Shown piece after piece: positions 7,655 through 16,469 of a DNA stretch of 40,631 nucleotides. This stretch comes from Prevotella sp. (GTDB lineage Bacteria; Bacteroidota; Bacteroidia; Bacteroidales; Bacteroidaceae): NCBI GenBank assembly GCA_017642485.1, contig JAGCPC010000055.1, positions 1-40,631 on the forward strand, read 5' to 3'. Both the position numbers and the translations under genes were made by a program. Below the pieces are notes generated by a model. The model was not told the DNA's origin, searched no databases, and saw nothing but the letters and a program-made list of their open reading frames with translations. Every line of letters begins with the position of its first letter. Positions within the stretch are counted from its first letter, which is position 1.

Positions 7655-9016
7655 ATGTTTGAAAACCTCTCAGATAGATTAGAGCGCTCTTTTAAAATAC
7701 TCAAAGGTGAGGGAAAAATCACAGAGATAAATGTGGCTGAGACCCTCAAGGACGTGCGCAGAGCCCTGCTCGATGCCGACGTAAACTATAAGGTAGCCAA
7801 ATCATTTACTGACACAGTAAAGCAGAAGGCGCTGGGCATGAATGTGCTCACTGCCATCAAGCCTGGTCAGCTGATGGTGAAACTGGTGCACGATGAGTTG
7901 GCTGAACTCATGGGCGGACAGGCAGAGGAGCTGAACGTGAGCGGACACCCCGCTGTCATCATGATGGCAGGTCTGAATGGTGCTGGTAAAACCACCATGT
8001 CAGGCAAACTGGCACTGTACCTGAAGAATAAATTGCATAAGAAACCTCTCCTCGCTGCATGTGACACTTTCCGTCCTGCTGCTATGGAACAGTTGAAAGT
8101 GCTGGCAGACAAGGTAGAGGTGCCATGCTATATAGAGGAAGGTGCTACAGACCCAGTAAAGGTGGCTCTCGCTGCCATACAGGAGGCAAAGGCGAAGGCT
8201 TATGACGTAGTGATAATAGATACTGCCGGACGTCAGTCTATTGACGAGGAACTGATGCAGCAGGCAGAGAATATCAAGGCTGCTACCAATCCTAACGAGA
8301 CACTGCTCGTAGTGGACTCCATGACGGGACAGGATGCTGTCAATACGGCAAAGATATTTAATGAGCGCCTGGAGATAAACGGCGTGATACTCACCAAACT
8401 CGATGGTGACACACGTGGTGGTGCAGCACTCTCTATACGTACGGTGGTAGATAAACCTATCAAATTTATCGGTACGGGAGAGAAGATGGAGGCACTTGAC
8501 GTATTCCATCCTGACCGTATGGCTGACCGCATACTCGGCATGGGCGACGTGGTATCGCTCGTGGAGAGAGCACAGGAGCAGTTTGACCTGGAAGAGGCAA
8601 AACGCCTGCAGAAGAAGATTGCCAAAAACAAATTTGATTTTGATGACTTCCTTGGTCAGATACAGCAAATAAAGAAGATGGGCAACATCAAGGACCTCGC
8701 TGGTATGATACCTGGTGTAGGCAAAGCGATAAAAGACGTGGATATACCTGATGATGCCTTTAAGAGTATCGAGGCTATCATACAGTCTATGACACCTAAG
8801 GAGCGTCAGAATCCTGATATCCTAAACATGTCGCGCAAACAGCGAATAGCGAAGGGTTCGGGCACGGATATGCAGGAGGTGAACAGGCTGATAAAGCAGT
8901 TTGACCAGATGCGCAAGATGATGCGTATGTTCCAGGGTAACAAGATGGCCAACATGGCAAAGATGGCTGGTATGATGGGAGGCATGAAGGGCTTCCCCGG
9001 TATGCCGAGGATGTAG
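7655..9016 (+). CDS. ffh: Signal recognition particle protein Ffh (SRP54)
   Basis: Ffh binds signal sequences of nascent membrane proteins and, with 4.5S RNA and FtsY, delivers ribosomes to the Sec translocon. The 453-residue product has the helical N domain, the G domain with GLNGAGKTT (106-114), DTAGRQ (189-194) and [10 protein letters not shown] (247-256), and the M domain ending in a methionine-rich tail ([11 protein letters not shown] onward, with many MxxM pairs) that holds the signal peptide. The length is typical. It is separated from rfbB by a heptamer array and from folD by a nonamer array. Confidence 0.97.
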   Translation: MFENLSDRLERSFKILKGEGKITEINVAETLKDVRRALLDADVNYKVAKSFTDTVKQKALGMNVLTAIKPGQLMVKLVHDELAELMGGQAEELNVSGHPAVIMMAGLNGAGKTTMSGKLALYLKNKLHKKPLLAACDTFRPAAMEQLKVLADKVEVPCYIEEGATDPVKVALAAIQEAKAKAYDVVIIDTAGRQSIDEELMQQAENIKAATNPNETLLVVDSMTGQDAVNTAKIFNERLEINGVILTKLDGDTRGGAALSIRTVVDKPIKFIGTGEKMEALDVFHPDRMADRILGMGDVVSLVERAQEQFDLEEAKRLQKKIAKNKFDFDDFLGQIQQIKKMGNIKDLAGMIPGVGKAIKDVDIPDDAFKSIEAIIQSMTPKERQNPDILNMSRKQRIAKGSGTDMQEVNRLIKQFDQMRKMMRMFQGNKMANMAKMAGMMGGMKGFPGMPRM

Positions 9017-9020
9017 TGAT

Positions 9021-9074
9021 CAGAATAATCCGATTACTCAGAGTATTCAGAATAATCAGAAATAAACAGAAAAA
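9021..9074 (+). repeat. Nonamer spacer array between ffh and folD
   Basis: Units of nine bases follow one another from 9021: CAGAATAAT, CCGATTACT, CAGAGTATT, CAGAATAAT, CAGAAATAA, ACAGAAAAA. A GTG at 9016 would read through this array into folD, giving an Ile/Arg-rich 22-residue extension that is best seen as non-native. Confidence 0.75.
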
Positions 9075-9081
9075 TAAATTC

Positions 9082-9960
9082 ATGCAGTTAATTGACGGAA
9101 AAGCAACAGCTACGGCAATAAAGGCCGAGATAGCAGAGGAAGTGAAGGAGATAATCGCCAAGGGGGGCAAACAGCCTCATCTGGCAGCAGTTCTTGTAGG
9201 ACACGATGGTGGTTCGGAGACTTATGTAAAGAATAAGGTCCTGGCATGTGAGGCATGTGGGTTTAAGTCCACCCTGATACGCTATGAGGACACTATCACA
9301 GAGGAAGAGTTGCTGGCATGTGTTGACAAACTCAATAAGGATGATGATGTGGATGGCTTCATAGTTCAGTTGCCGCTTCCTAAGCATATCAACGAACAGA
9401 AAATCATCGAGGCTATAGACTACAAGAAAGATGTTGATGGTTTCCACCCCATCAATGTGGGACGTATGGCAATAGGACTCCCATGTTTTATCTCGGCTAC
9501 TCCGCTGGGTATCATCACACTCCTGAAGAGATATGGCATAGAGACCAGTGGTAAGAAGTGCGTAATACTTGGCAGATCCAACATAGTAGGCAAACCCATG
9601 GCTCAGCTGATGATGCAGAAGCAGTATGGTGATGCTACTGTCACAGTGTGCCACTCTCGTTCGGCAACACTGAAAAAGGAGTGCCAGGAAGCTGATATCA
9701 TCATAGCAGCTATAGGACGTCCTGGTTTTGTAACAGCTGATATGGTAAAGGATGGCGCCGTAATCGTTGACGTAGGCACCACACGTGTGCCTGATGCTAC
9801 TCGCAAGAGCGGATTCAGACTCTCTGGTGACGTTGACTTTGAGAATGTTGCTCCTAAGTGTTCTTTCATTACTCCTGTTCCAGGTGGAGTAGGTCCTATG
9901 ACAATCTGCTCGCTTATGAAGAATACTCTTGCTGCAGGTAAAAAAGAATACTATAAATAA
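9082..9960 (+). CDS. folD: Bifunctional methylenetetrahydrofolate dehydrogenase / methenyltetrahydrofolate cyclohydrolase
   Basis: FolD interconverts 5,10-methylene-, 5,10-methenyl- and 10-formyl-tetrahydrofolate in one-carbon metabolism. The ATG at 9082 gives a 292-residue protein of normal length starting [11 protein letters not shown] frame extending upstream to 9016 only translates repeat DNA. The substrate motif YVKNK (48-52, with catalytic Lys52), [10 protein letters not shown] (91-100), the NADP-binding GRSNIVGKP and the C-terminal PGGVGPMT are all present. The next gene starts 10 bases downstream. Confidence 0.96.
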   Translation: MQLIDGKATATAIKAEIAEEVKEIIAKGGKQPHLAAVLVGHDGGSETYVKNKVLACEACGFKSTLIRYEDTITEEELLACVDKLNKDDDVDGFIVQLPLPKHINEQKIIEAIDYKKDVDGFHPINVGRMAIGLPCFISATPLGIITLLKRYGIETSGKKCVILGRSNIVGKPMAQLMMQKQYGDATVTVCHSRSATLKKECQEADIIIAAIGRPGFVTADMVKDGAVIVDVGTTRVPDATRKSGFRLSGDVDFENVAPKCSFITPVPGGVGPMTICSLMKNTLAAGKKEYYK

Positions 9961-9970
9961 TTCGTATTAA

Positions 9971-11659
9971 ATGGATACAATCATCAATCTGTTCTCCCTG
10001 CTTGGCTCGTTAGCTCTATTCCTTTACGGAATGAAGATAATGAGTGAGGGACTTGAGAAATTTGCCGGCAGTAAACTGCGTGCCATTCTTGCTGCCATGA
10101 CAAATAACCGTTTTATGGGAGTGCTGACAGGCATACTCATAACGGCGATAATACAGTCATCATCGGCTACTACCGTCATGGTGGTAAGTTTTGTAAATGC
10201 AGGACTCATGACACTGGCGCAGTCCATCGGCGTCATCATGGGTGCCAACATAGGAACGACGGTGACGGCATGGGTGATATCGGCCATCGGATTTAAAATG
10301 GACATCGCTGCATTTGCCATACCTCTCCTTGCTATAGGCATGCCACTGATGTTCTCCCGTAGGTCAAGTCGCAAGAGCGTGGGAGAGTTTATCTTCGGAT
10401 TCTCATTCCTGTTCATGGGACTTGCCTTTCTGCAGCAGGCAGCCACCAGTCTTGACATAGGCTCTCTGACAGCCAATATGCTGGCAGGACTGCCTGTTGA
10501 TAGTTTCCTGACGATACTGCTCTTTGTAATGGTGGGTGCTGTGGTCACCATGATAGTTCAGGCATCAGCAGCAACGATGGCTATCACGCTCATGCTCTTT
10601 AATATGCATATACCAGGCTTCGGATTTGAACAGGCTGCAGCCCTTGCCATGGGTCAGAACATTGGTACTACTATCACGGCATTTATGGCTTCTATGGCTG
10701 CTAATACGCAAGCAAGGAGAGCTGCTCTTGCCCACATGTTTTTCAACGTCTTTGGCGTGATAATGGTGCTCGTGGTGTTTTATCCTGCCTGCAATGCCGT
10801 TAGCTGGTTCTGTAATAACATAATGGAGACTGGTAACGACATGTATAAGCTGTCAACATTCCATACAGCCTTCAACTTGCTGAATACTCTGTTGCTGATA
10901 TGGTTTGTGCCTCAGATAGAACAGTTTGTGTGCACCGTATTGCCACAAAAGGAACAGGACGAGGAGTACAGACTGCGCTTCATCTCTGCAGGTTTGCTGT
11001 CAACAGCCGAACTGTCAATACTCGAGGCAAAGAAGGAGATAAACAACTTTGCAGAGCGTTGCTACAAAATGTTTGGGTTGGTAGTAGATATAATGGAAGT
11101 CCAGAAGGATGATGACTTCACAAAACAATTCTCACGCATAGAGAAGTACGAGAACATCACTGACTCTATGGAGGTGGAGATAGCCAATTACCTCAACAAA
11201 GTCAGTGAGGGAAGACTGTCTGATGAGTCAAAGGGACGCATTCAGCGCATGATGCGACAGATAGATGAACTGGAGTCAATAGGTGACTCTCTGTATAACC
11301 TGGCACGAACCCTTAACCGTCGTCGTAAGAATGTAAAGGAACAATTTACACAGGAACAGACAGAGCATCTTAACTCTATGCTCGTACTGATAGACAGTGC
11401 TATGACTGAAATGGTCAAGATGGTAGCTCACCCTGATGCGCAGGGTATATCGTACACCCGTTCGCAGAATATAGAGAATGAGATAAATAACTATCGTGCA
11501 CACCTGAAAGGCCAGAATCTGACAGATGTCACGAATGGACTTTACTCATATCAGTTGGGAGTGTACTATACTGATTTTATCAATGAGTGTGAAAAGCTCG
11601 GTGACTATATAATAAATGTAGTGCAAGCAGCTGCGGAATGTTCGCGCCATCAGCAATAA
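9971..11659 (+). CDS. Na+/phosphate cotransporter family protein with PhoU-like tail
   Basis: The 562-residue membrane protein has two inverted Na/Pi-cotransport repeats (PF02690). The first holds QSSSATTVMVVSFV and GANIGTTVTAW (about residues 58-100), the second VQASAATMAITLMLF and GQNIGTTITAF (about 195-240). Residues from about 340 to the end form a charged, helical, PhoU-like cytoplasmic domain. The family imports phosphate with sodium, though some members may have other roles. It follows folD by 10 bases, so the two are probably co-transcribed. Confidence 0.9.
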   Translation: MDTIINLFSLLGSLALFLYGMKIMSEGLEKFAGSKLRAILAAMTNNRFMGVLTGILITAIIQSSSATTVMVVSFVNAGLMTLAQSIGVIMGANIGTTVTAWVISAIGFKMDIAAFAIPLLAIGMPLMFSRRSSRKSVGEFIFGFSFLFMGLAFLQQAATSLDIGSLTANMLAGLPVDSFLTILLFVMVGAVVTMIVQASAATMAITLMLFNMHIPGFGFEQAAALAMGQNIGTTITAFMASMAANTQARRAALAHMFFNVFGVIMVLVVFYPACNAVSWFCNNIMETGNDMYKLSTFHTAFNLLNTLLLIWFVPQIEQFVCTVLPQKEQDEEYRLRFISAGLLSTAELSILEAKKEINNFAERCYKMFGLVVDIMEVQKDDDFTKQFSRIEKYENITDSMEVEIANYLNKVSEGRLSDESKGRIQRMMRQIDELESIGDSLYNLARTLNRRRKNVKEQFTQEQTEHLNSMLVLIDSAMTEMVKMVAHPDAQGISYTRSQNIENEINNYRAHLKGQNLTDVTNGLYSYQLGVYYTDFINECEKLGDYIINVVQAAAECSRHQQ

Positions 11660-11737
11660 CTCCTTAATTATGATAATTTTGCAAAGAAAAATTATAAAAA
11701 AAATGGCAAAAGATTTTCTTAACACATATTTTTTTTG

Positions 11738-11745
11738 TAACTTTG
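11738..11745 (+). promoter_or_regulatory. Promoter -7 element of the HU gene
   Basis: TAACTTTG at 11738-11745 followed by CA is a strong Bacteroidetes -7 box. The -33 region (about 11714) is only T-rich, without TTG. The leader would be about 60 bases. Confidence 0.6.
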
Positions 11746-11810
11746 CAACCGCTTTGGTAAAATCAACCCAGAGAATAACAGTATAAATCATAAAAAACAG
11801 TATATTACTT

Positions 11811-12107
11811 ATGACAAAAGCAGATATAATCAGCGAGATAGTAGCAACGACAGGCGTGGCTAAGCGTGATGCTACAGTATGTGTCGAAGCTACAATGAAG
11901 ATTATCCGTGATGCTATGTGTAACGAGGAAAATGTATATCTCCGCGGATTTGGCACCTTTATTGTAAAGAAACGTGCTGAGAAGACAGGACGTAACATCT
12001 CCAAGAATACTACGATAGTAATACCTGCTCATAACTATCCTGGATTTAAGCCTGCAAAGAGTTTTCAGCAGCGTATGAAGGGTGAAGAAGTAACATCAGA
12101 AGATTAA
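11811..12107 (+). CDS. HU/IHF-family DNA-binding protein
   Basis: The 98-residue protein has the HU fold: N-terminal helices (MTKADIISEIVATTGVAK), the GFGTFIVKKRAEKTGRN strand pair leading to the DNA-binding arm, and a VIPAHNYPGFKPAKSF segment. In the family the arm proline (here in VIPAHN or NYPGF) intercalates to bend DNA. The short C-terminal tail MKGEEVTSED is acidic. It probably heads a transcription unit with the tiny basic protein at 12141 and RNase G at 12372. Confidence 0.93.
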   Translation: MTKADIISEIVATTGVAKRDATVCVEATMKIIRDAMCNEENVYLRGFGTFIVKKRAEKTGRNISKNTTIVIPAHNYPGFKPAKSFQQRMKGEEVTSED

Positions 12108-12140
12108 AAAAAAAGAACTAATAATAAAAATATCAAGATT

Positions 12141-12230
12141 ATGCCTAACGGAAAGAAAAAGAAGGGCCATAAGATGGCAACTCACAAGCGTAAAAAGAGA
12201 TTGAGAAAGAATCGTCATAAGAGCAAGTAA
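12141..12230 (+). CDS. 29-residue very basic protein, AURKAIP1/COX24-like
   Basis: An ATG at 12141 opens a 29-codon frame ending TAA at 12228-12230. The product starts MPNGKKKKGHKMATHKRKKR and continues with LRKNRHKSK; nearly half of it is Lys or Arg. From memory, similar peptides are annotated across Bacteroidetes as AURKAIP1/COX24 domain proteins, a motif also present in mitochondrial ribosomal protein mS38, which suggests a ribosome-associated role. It sits 33 bases after HU. The strong composition and family resemblance support it as a real gene despite its size. Confidence 0.8.
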   Translation: MPNGKKKKGHKMATHKRKKRLRKNRHKSK

Positions 12231-12245
12231 AGACCATACGCTCGT

Positions 12246-12269
12246 GACCTCCGAAATACTAAGGAGGTC
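12246..12269 (+). promoter_or_regulatory. Hairpin carrying an SD-like sequence upstream of the RNase G gene
   Basis: GACCTCC (12246-12252) pairs with GGAGGTC (12263-12269) around a 10-base loop. The 3' arm is a perfect SD-like GGAGG held in the stem, but it is about 100 bases from the next start, so it is unlikely to act as a ribosome site. Confidence 0.5.
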
Positions 12270-12303
12270 TGTATAGACGACAAATTTTTCATATTAAGAA
12301 TTT

Positions 12304-12358
12304 AAAAGAGTGAGAGATGGCTTCGTAAGGAAGCACTCTTGCTCTTTTGTTTTTTTTG
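12304..12358 (+). terminator. Terminator-like hairpin before the RNase G gene
   Basis: AAGAGTG (12306-12312) pairs with CACTCTT (12334-12340), with an inner GCTTC/GAAGC stem. A second pairing of AAAAGAG with CTCTTTT (12342-12348) is possible. A U-rich run (CTTTTGTTTTTTTTG) follows. It could end the HU transcript or act as an attenuator or RNase-sensitive leader for the ribonuclease. Confidence 0.6.
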
Positions 12359-12371
12359 TAAACGTATTCAT

Positions 12372-13967
12372 ATGACAAGCGAACTGATCATAGATGTTAG
12401 AGAGAAGGAGATATCTATAGCATTGCTTGAGGATAAGGAACTGGTAGAATATCAGACCGAACCACGTGATGCCTCATTCTCTGTTGGTAACATCTACCTT
12501 GCCAAGGTAAGGAAGATTATGCCAGGTCTGAATGCTTCGTTTGTCAATGTGGGATATAGCAAGGATGCTTTCTTGCATTACCTTGACCTGGGTATTCCAT
12601 ATCACTCATACGAAAAGTGGTTGAAGCAGGTATGCAGTGACCGCAAGAAACTATTTCCTTTTGATAAAGCTACTCGTCAGCCCGACCTGCCTAAGGATGG
12701 TAGTGTAGCAAATATTCTCACCGTGGGTCAGGATATCCTTGTGCAGATAGTAAAAGAACCTATCTCAACAAAAGGACCGCGACTGACGGGAGAGATATCG
12801 TTTGCTGGCAGATATCTTGTGCTGATGCCTTTTGGACAAAAAGTCAGCGTATCAAACAAGATAAAGAGCAACCAGGAGCGTACAAGGCTGAAACAGATGG
12901 TGCAGGCTATAAAACCACGCAATTGCGGCGTTATAGTACGTACAGTAGCTGAGGGACTTCGTCTGGAAGATATACAGGCTGACATGGATCTCCTGACGAA
13001 ACGTTGGGAAGATGTGCAGCGTAAGATACAAACTGCAACCGACAGGCCACAACTCGTATATGAAGAGACAAGCCGTGCGGTGGCAATGCTACGTGACCTC
13101 TTTAATCCTACATACGAAAGTATATATGTCAATGATGATGATGTATATGATGAGATAAAGAAGTATGTAGAAGTAATAGCTCCTGACCGTGTACATATTG
13201 TAAAGAAATATACGGGCAAGGTGCCTATCTTTGATAATTTTAATGTCACAAAACAGATTAAGTCAGGATTTGGCAGGACAGTAAACTACAAGCATGGTGC
13301 ATACCTCATCATAGAGCATACGGAGGCTATGCATGTGGTAGATGTCAACAGCGGCAATAGGGCAAGAGGGGTAAATGGTCAGGAAGCTAACGCACTTGAC
13401 GTAAACCTCGGAGCTGCTGATGAGTTGGCACGTCAGTTGAGACTGCGTGATATTGGTGGTATCATAATTGTTGACTTTATTGATATGAATCTTGCAGAGG
13501 ACCGTCAGCAACTCTATGAGCGCATGTGTAAAAACATGCAGAAAGATCGTGCACGTCACAATATACTGCCACTAAGTAAGTTTGGACTGATGCAGATAAC
13601 TCGTCAGCGTGTTCGTCCTGCTATCGACGTACGTGTAGAAGAGGATTGTCCGACATGTATGGGAAGAGGCAAGATAAAGAGTAGCTTGCTCTTTACTGAT
13701 ATACTGGAACAGAAAATAGAATACCTCACAAGAAAGGTTGGCGAGAAACATTTTGTTTTGTATGTGCATCCTTATGTTGCATCATACATAAACAAAGGAT
13801 TATGGAGCCTAAAGCGCAAATGGCAGCTTAAATATGGTGGTGGAATACCTCTGATAGCTCCGTCGTTTGATATCATAGCTTCGCAAGAACTTGCTTTTCT
13901 CGATTATCGTTTCGTTAACATAAAGAACGAAGTAATCGACATGCTACAGGAGAACGATGGCAATTAA
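12372..13967 (+). CDS. rng: Ribonuclease E/G family protein (RNase G-like)
   Basis: The enzyme cleaves single-stranded RNA in rRNA maturation and mRNA decay. The ATG at 12372 (MTSELIIDVREKE) is preferred. An upstream ATG at 12339 would start inside the terminator hairpin. The 531-residue product has an S1 RNA-binding domain (about 35-130), the DNase I-like catalytic core with Asp residues in HVVDVNSG and IIIVDFIDM, and the Zn-link CPTCMGRGK used for dimerisation. It lacks the long disordered tail of E. coli RNase E, so it is RNase G-sized. No promoter is visible directly upstream, so it is probably co-transcribed with HU through an attenuator. Confidence 0.92.
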   Translation: MTSELIIDVREKEISIALLEDKELVEYQTEPRDASFSVGNIYLAKVRKIMPGLNASFVNVGYSKDAFLHYLDLGIPYHSYEKWLKQVCSDRKKLFPFDKATRQPDLPKDGSVANILTVGQDILVQIVKEPISTKGPRLTGEISFAGRYLVLMPFGQKVSVSNKIKSNQERTRLKQMVQAIKPRNCGVIVRTVAEGLRLEDIQADMDLLTKRWEDVQRKIQTATDRPQLVYEETSRAVAMLRDLFNPTYESIYVNDDDVYDEIKKYVEVIAPDRVHIVKKYTGKVPIFDNFNVTKQIKSGFGRTVNYKHGAYLIIEHTEAMHVVDVNSGNRARGVNGQEANALDVNLGAADELARQLRLRDIGGIIIVDFIDMNLAEDRQQLYERMCKNMQKDRARHNILPLSKFGLMQITRQRVRPAIDVRVEEDCPTCMGRGKIKSSLLFTDILEQKIEYLTRKVGEKHFVLYVHPYVASYINKGLWSLKRKWQLKYGGGIPLIAPSFDIIASQELAFLDYRFVNIKNEVIDMLQENDGN

Positions 13968-14050
13968 AGTGGGAAAAGAATTTGACATATAACAGATGGG
14001 TGCGAAAGATACGCTCTTATCAGTTAAAAAAACTTAAGGAGAGAGAAACT

Positions 14051-14080
14051 TTCACCTGTCACCTTTCAACTATCAACTAT
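14051..14080 (+). repeat. Heptamer array upstream of the rubrerythrin promoter
   Basis: Four units are in 7-base phase: TTCACCT, GTCACCT, TTCAACT, ATCAACT. They occupy the place where a -33 element would lie. Confidence 0.7.
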
Positions 14081-14086
14081 TCTTTG

Positions 14087-14094
14087 TAACTTTG
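14087..14094 (+). promoter_or_regulatory. Promoter -7 element of the reverse rubrerythrin gene
   Basis: TAACTTTG followed by CC is a consensus -7 box, 52 bases before the start. No TTG -33 is seen because a heptamer array occupies that place. Confidence 0.6.
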
Positions 14095-14146
14095 CCAATG
14101 ATCAAATAGCAAAAATCATTTATAATTAAATCTAACCAAAAACATT

Positions 14147-14704
14147 ATGAAAAAGAAGTTCATCTGTACTGTGTGTGGATATGTTTACGAAGGAACAGAG
14201 CCACCAGCAAACTGTCCTCAGTGTAAAGTTCCTGCTTCAAAGTTTAAGGAGCTTGAAGAAACAAGTGGTGCACTGCAGTTTGTGCAGGAGCACGTAATAG
14301 GAATAGCCAATGAGTATGGCATAGATGACGAAATGCGTAAGGATCTTAATGCTCACTTTAACGGCGAGTGCACCGAGGTGGGTATGTATCTGGCAATGTC
14401 ACGTCAGGCAGACCGCGAGGGATATCCCGAGGTCGCTGATGCATTCAGACGCTATGCATGGGAAGAGGCTGAGCATGCAGCAAAATTTTGTGAGTTGCTC
14501 GGTGATAACGTATGGGACACCAAGACAAACTTGGAGAAACGTATGAATGCAGAGGCTGGCGCTTGCGAGGATAAATTCCGTATAGCAAAGAATGCTAAGA
14601 CTGCTGGCTGGGATGCAATACATGATACCGTACACGAAATGGCAAAGGACGAAGCACGCCACGGAAAGGGTTTCGAGGGACTGTACAACCGCTATTTCAA
14701 ATAA
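14147..14704 (+). CDS. Reverse-order rubrerythrin (rubredoxin domain first)
   Basis: The 185-residue protein starts with a rubredoxin-like FeS4 site (C7, C10, C23, C26) and continues with a ferritin-like diiron domain ([31 protein letters not shown]). Classic rubrerythrin has the rubredoxin at the C-terminus. The reversed order is known from anaerobes, where such proteins reduce hydrogen peroxide using NADH-linked electron donors. It fits an anaerobic gut organism with oxidative stress defence. It has its own promoter and stands apart from the carboxypeptidase 46 bases downstream. Confidence 0.92.
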   Translation: MKKKFICTVCGYVYEGTEPPANCPQCKVPASKFKELEETSGALQFVQEHVIGIANEYGIDDEMRKDLNAHFNGECTEVGMYLAMSRQADREGYPEVADAFRRYAWEEAEHAAKFCELLGDNVWDTKTNLEKRMNAEAGACEDKFRIAKNAKTAGWDAIHDTVHEMAKDEARHGKGFEGLYNRYFK

Positions 14705-14750
14705 AGGTTGAAAATTAGTTGTTATAAAAAACATTATTACAAATAAGAAT

Positions 14751-15992
14751 GTGAAAAAGGTAGTTTTACCTACTTTGTTAATAATATTCGTTTTTATCAT
14801 CGCCTTCTCTTATTGCGCTTGCAGAAGTGAGGGCGATGATTCTGCTAATATACACGAACCTCCTGTGTCTGTAGATACTGTATTACAGGAGAGGATCGAC
14901 TCTTTTGTCACTAATGTGCCACACATCGGCAGGCTCGGTATGATGATATATGATGCCACCGCCAGTCAGGAGGTGTACAGCTTTAATGCTGATACACTAA
15001 TGAGCCCTGCTTCATGCATGAAACTTCTCACATGCATTACCGCTCTGAAGAAGTTTGGTACTTCATGCATGCATAAAACACGCCTATATACATCTGGTAT
15101 CATGGTGAATGACACACTCATGGGAGATATAACGCTAAAAACACAGTTTGATCCAATATTTAATCGTGACAGTCTCTACAAAATGACCGAAGTGCTGACT
15201 GCCAAAGGAATAAAACACTTAAAGGGTAGGGTAGTGCTCGATATGGCTGACTATACTCTAATGAGCCACGAACAGCATTGGACACCAGGTGATTTGCGTA
15301 CACGTTATCTTGGACTCCCCTTTTCTGGTGGAGCAAAGCTACAACGTGAGATGCTTTATGCCTTAGCACATGCGAGTATTGCAGTTCAGAGTAAGGATAT
15401 TGTCTATGGCAGACTGAATTATTCAAAATCTCGCTTAGTGGCAGAGATACATACCCCCATGCGCATTTCTATAGAAAAAGCCTTGAAAAACTCCTCAAAT
15501 ATAAATGCTGAAGCATTGCTATATCCTTTGGGTTACATAAAAAGTAAAAAAGGAACTTATCGTACTGATGGTATAAAAGTGTTGAAAGAATTTGTTGGCA
15601 ATGAACTACATATGCCTATAGAGGGGTCGTGTGTCATTGATGATGGATGTGGTCTGTGTCCTAATGACAAATTAACTCCTCGTTTGCTCGTAAACCTATT
15701 GGCATACGCATATATGCATAAAAGATTATTCAAAGAAGTATATTATGACCTGCCACTCTCTGGTACCGATGGCACTTTGCATGACAGACTGTACAAAAAA
15801 AATGTAGTTGGGAAAATAAAGGCAAAGACAGGAACACTTACGAAGAATGGTGGGATTAGTTCGCTTTCTGGCTATTTTACTGGTAATGATGGACACATGA
15901 TTATATTCTCAATAATCAATAACGAATGTCCTGTAATGGACGGCAGACAGTGGCAAGACAAACTGCTTACCAGTATAATGAGAGAGGAATAA
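14751..15992 (+). CDS. dacB: PBP4-type D-alanyl-D-alanine carboxypeptidase (S13 family)
   Basis: The enzyme trims or cleaves peptidoglycan peptides in the periplasm. The start is GTG at 14751 (the bases before it read AAGAAT), followed by a lysine-rich, hydrophobic export signal. Cys22 or Cys24 may be a lipoprotein site. The three penicillin-binding motifs are seen: SCMK (S88 to K91), SSN in NSSNINAEAL, and KTG in KAKTGTL. At 413 residues it is shorter than typical PBP4 (about 470), suggesting a reduced middle domain. It may share the rubrerythrin transcript. Confidence 0.9.
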   Translation: MKKVVLPTLLIIFVFIIAFSYCACRSEGDDSANIHEPPVSVDTVLQERIDSFVTNVPHIGRLGMMIYDATASQEVYSFNADTLMSPASCMKLLTCITALKKFGTSCMHKTRLYTSGIMVNDTLMGDITLKTQFDPIFNRDSLYKMTEVLTAKGIKHLKGRVVLDMADYTLMSHEQHWTPGDLRTRYLGLPFSGGAKLQREMLYALAHASIAVQSKDIVYGRLNYSKSRLVAEIHTPMRISIEKALKNSSNINAEALLYPLGYIKSKKGTYRTDGIKVLKEFVGNELHMPIEGSCVIDDGCGLCPNDKLTPRLLVNLLAYAYMHKRLFKEVYYDLPLSGTDGTLHDRLYKKNVVGKIKAKTGTLTKNGGISSLSGYFTGNDGHMIIFSIINNECPVMDGRQWQDKLLTSIMREE

Positions 15993-16125
15993 TCTTTACG
16001 ATAAATTGTTGATATCTCCCCAAAATTGTTTTGTTTTTTCGATGTAGCATACCTTTTGATGTGATATCATGACGTTTGACAAACGTCAATAAATCACCTA
16101 CTTACGTTACTTTTTGAGAAAACTG

Positions 16126-16157
16126 TTTGCGCACACAGTTTTTTGTTTGTAACTTTG
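16126..16157 (+). promoter_or_regulatory. Promoter of the structured small RNA
   Basis: TTTG (16126-16129), 20 bases, then TAACTTTG (16150-16157) followed by CA match the Bacteroidetes consensus. No coding frame starts near the predicted start of transcription (about 16163). Confidence 0.8.
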
Positions 16158-16162
16158 CACTC

Positions 16163-16405
16163 GCAAAACAGAGACTGTGCCTATATGGTAGGTACTCCGT
16201 AATGCGTAAATAATGTTGCGTTGGTTCTTATGTGTGTAGGCTTTCGCAGCATAGTATTAACCAGAAGTCGGAAGAGACTTATAGACAGGTGTGACACAAC
16301 TTAGTTCTTGAACTAAGGACACCACTCTTCCAGAGCTGCACCAGAACTGCTGCCATTTAGCATTTTGCTCCGCAATAAGCAATGCACTCTACCACGTACC
16401 CACTA
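16163..16405 (+). ncRNA. Structured small RNA, 6S-like fold (possible 6S or Bacteroidales-1 RNA)
   Basis: Between the carboxypeptidase and the lysozyme-like gene lies about 240 bases without a credible gene but with strong fold signals behind a consensus promoter. The ends pair: GTG (16177-16179) with CAC (16401-16403) and TGGTAG (16186-16191) with CTACCA (16389-16394). Further in, TTGCG (16216-16220) can pair with CGCAA (16371-16375). The centre is a nested hairpin: GGAAGAG (16270-16276) with CTCTTCC (16325-16331), GGTGT (16288-16292) with ACACC (16319-16323), and CTTAGTT with AACTAAG at the tip. A long irregular rod with an open middle and a hairpin tip resembles 6S RNA. The 3' end is not marked by a clear terminator, and family identity is inferred. 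Confidence 0.65.
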
Positions 16406-16412
16406 ATAATGG

Positions 16413-16420
16413 TAGTTTTG
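16413..16420 (+). promoter_or_regulatory. Possible -7 element of the lysozyme-like gene
   Basis: TAGTTTTG fits TAnnTTTG. No good -33 is seen because it would fall inside the small RNA. The leader contains a weak stem, TCAGGAG with CTTCTGA, just before the start at 16470. Confidence 0.35.
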
Positions 16421-16469
16421 GCAAGACGTCAGGAGGCAAACGAACTCAGACTTCTGAAATTCTAACATT

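Noticed and set aside
8000..8668. 222-codon antisense frame opposite ffh
   Set aside because: Composition is Leu/Cys/Tyr/His-rich without motifs. Ffh on the plus strand is certain and explains the bases.
11673..11695. A/T-only hairpin after the Na/Pi cotransporter gene
   Set aside because: The stem has no G-C pairs and is followed by A residues on the plus strand, so it is not a convincing terminator.
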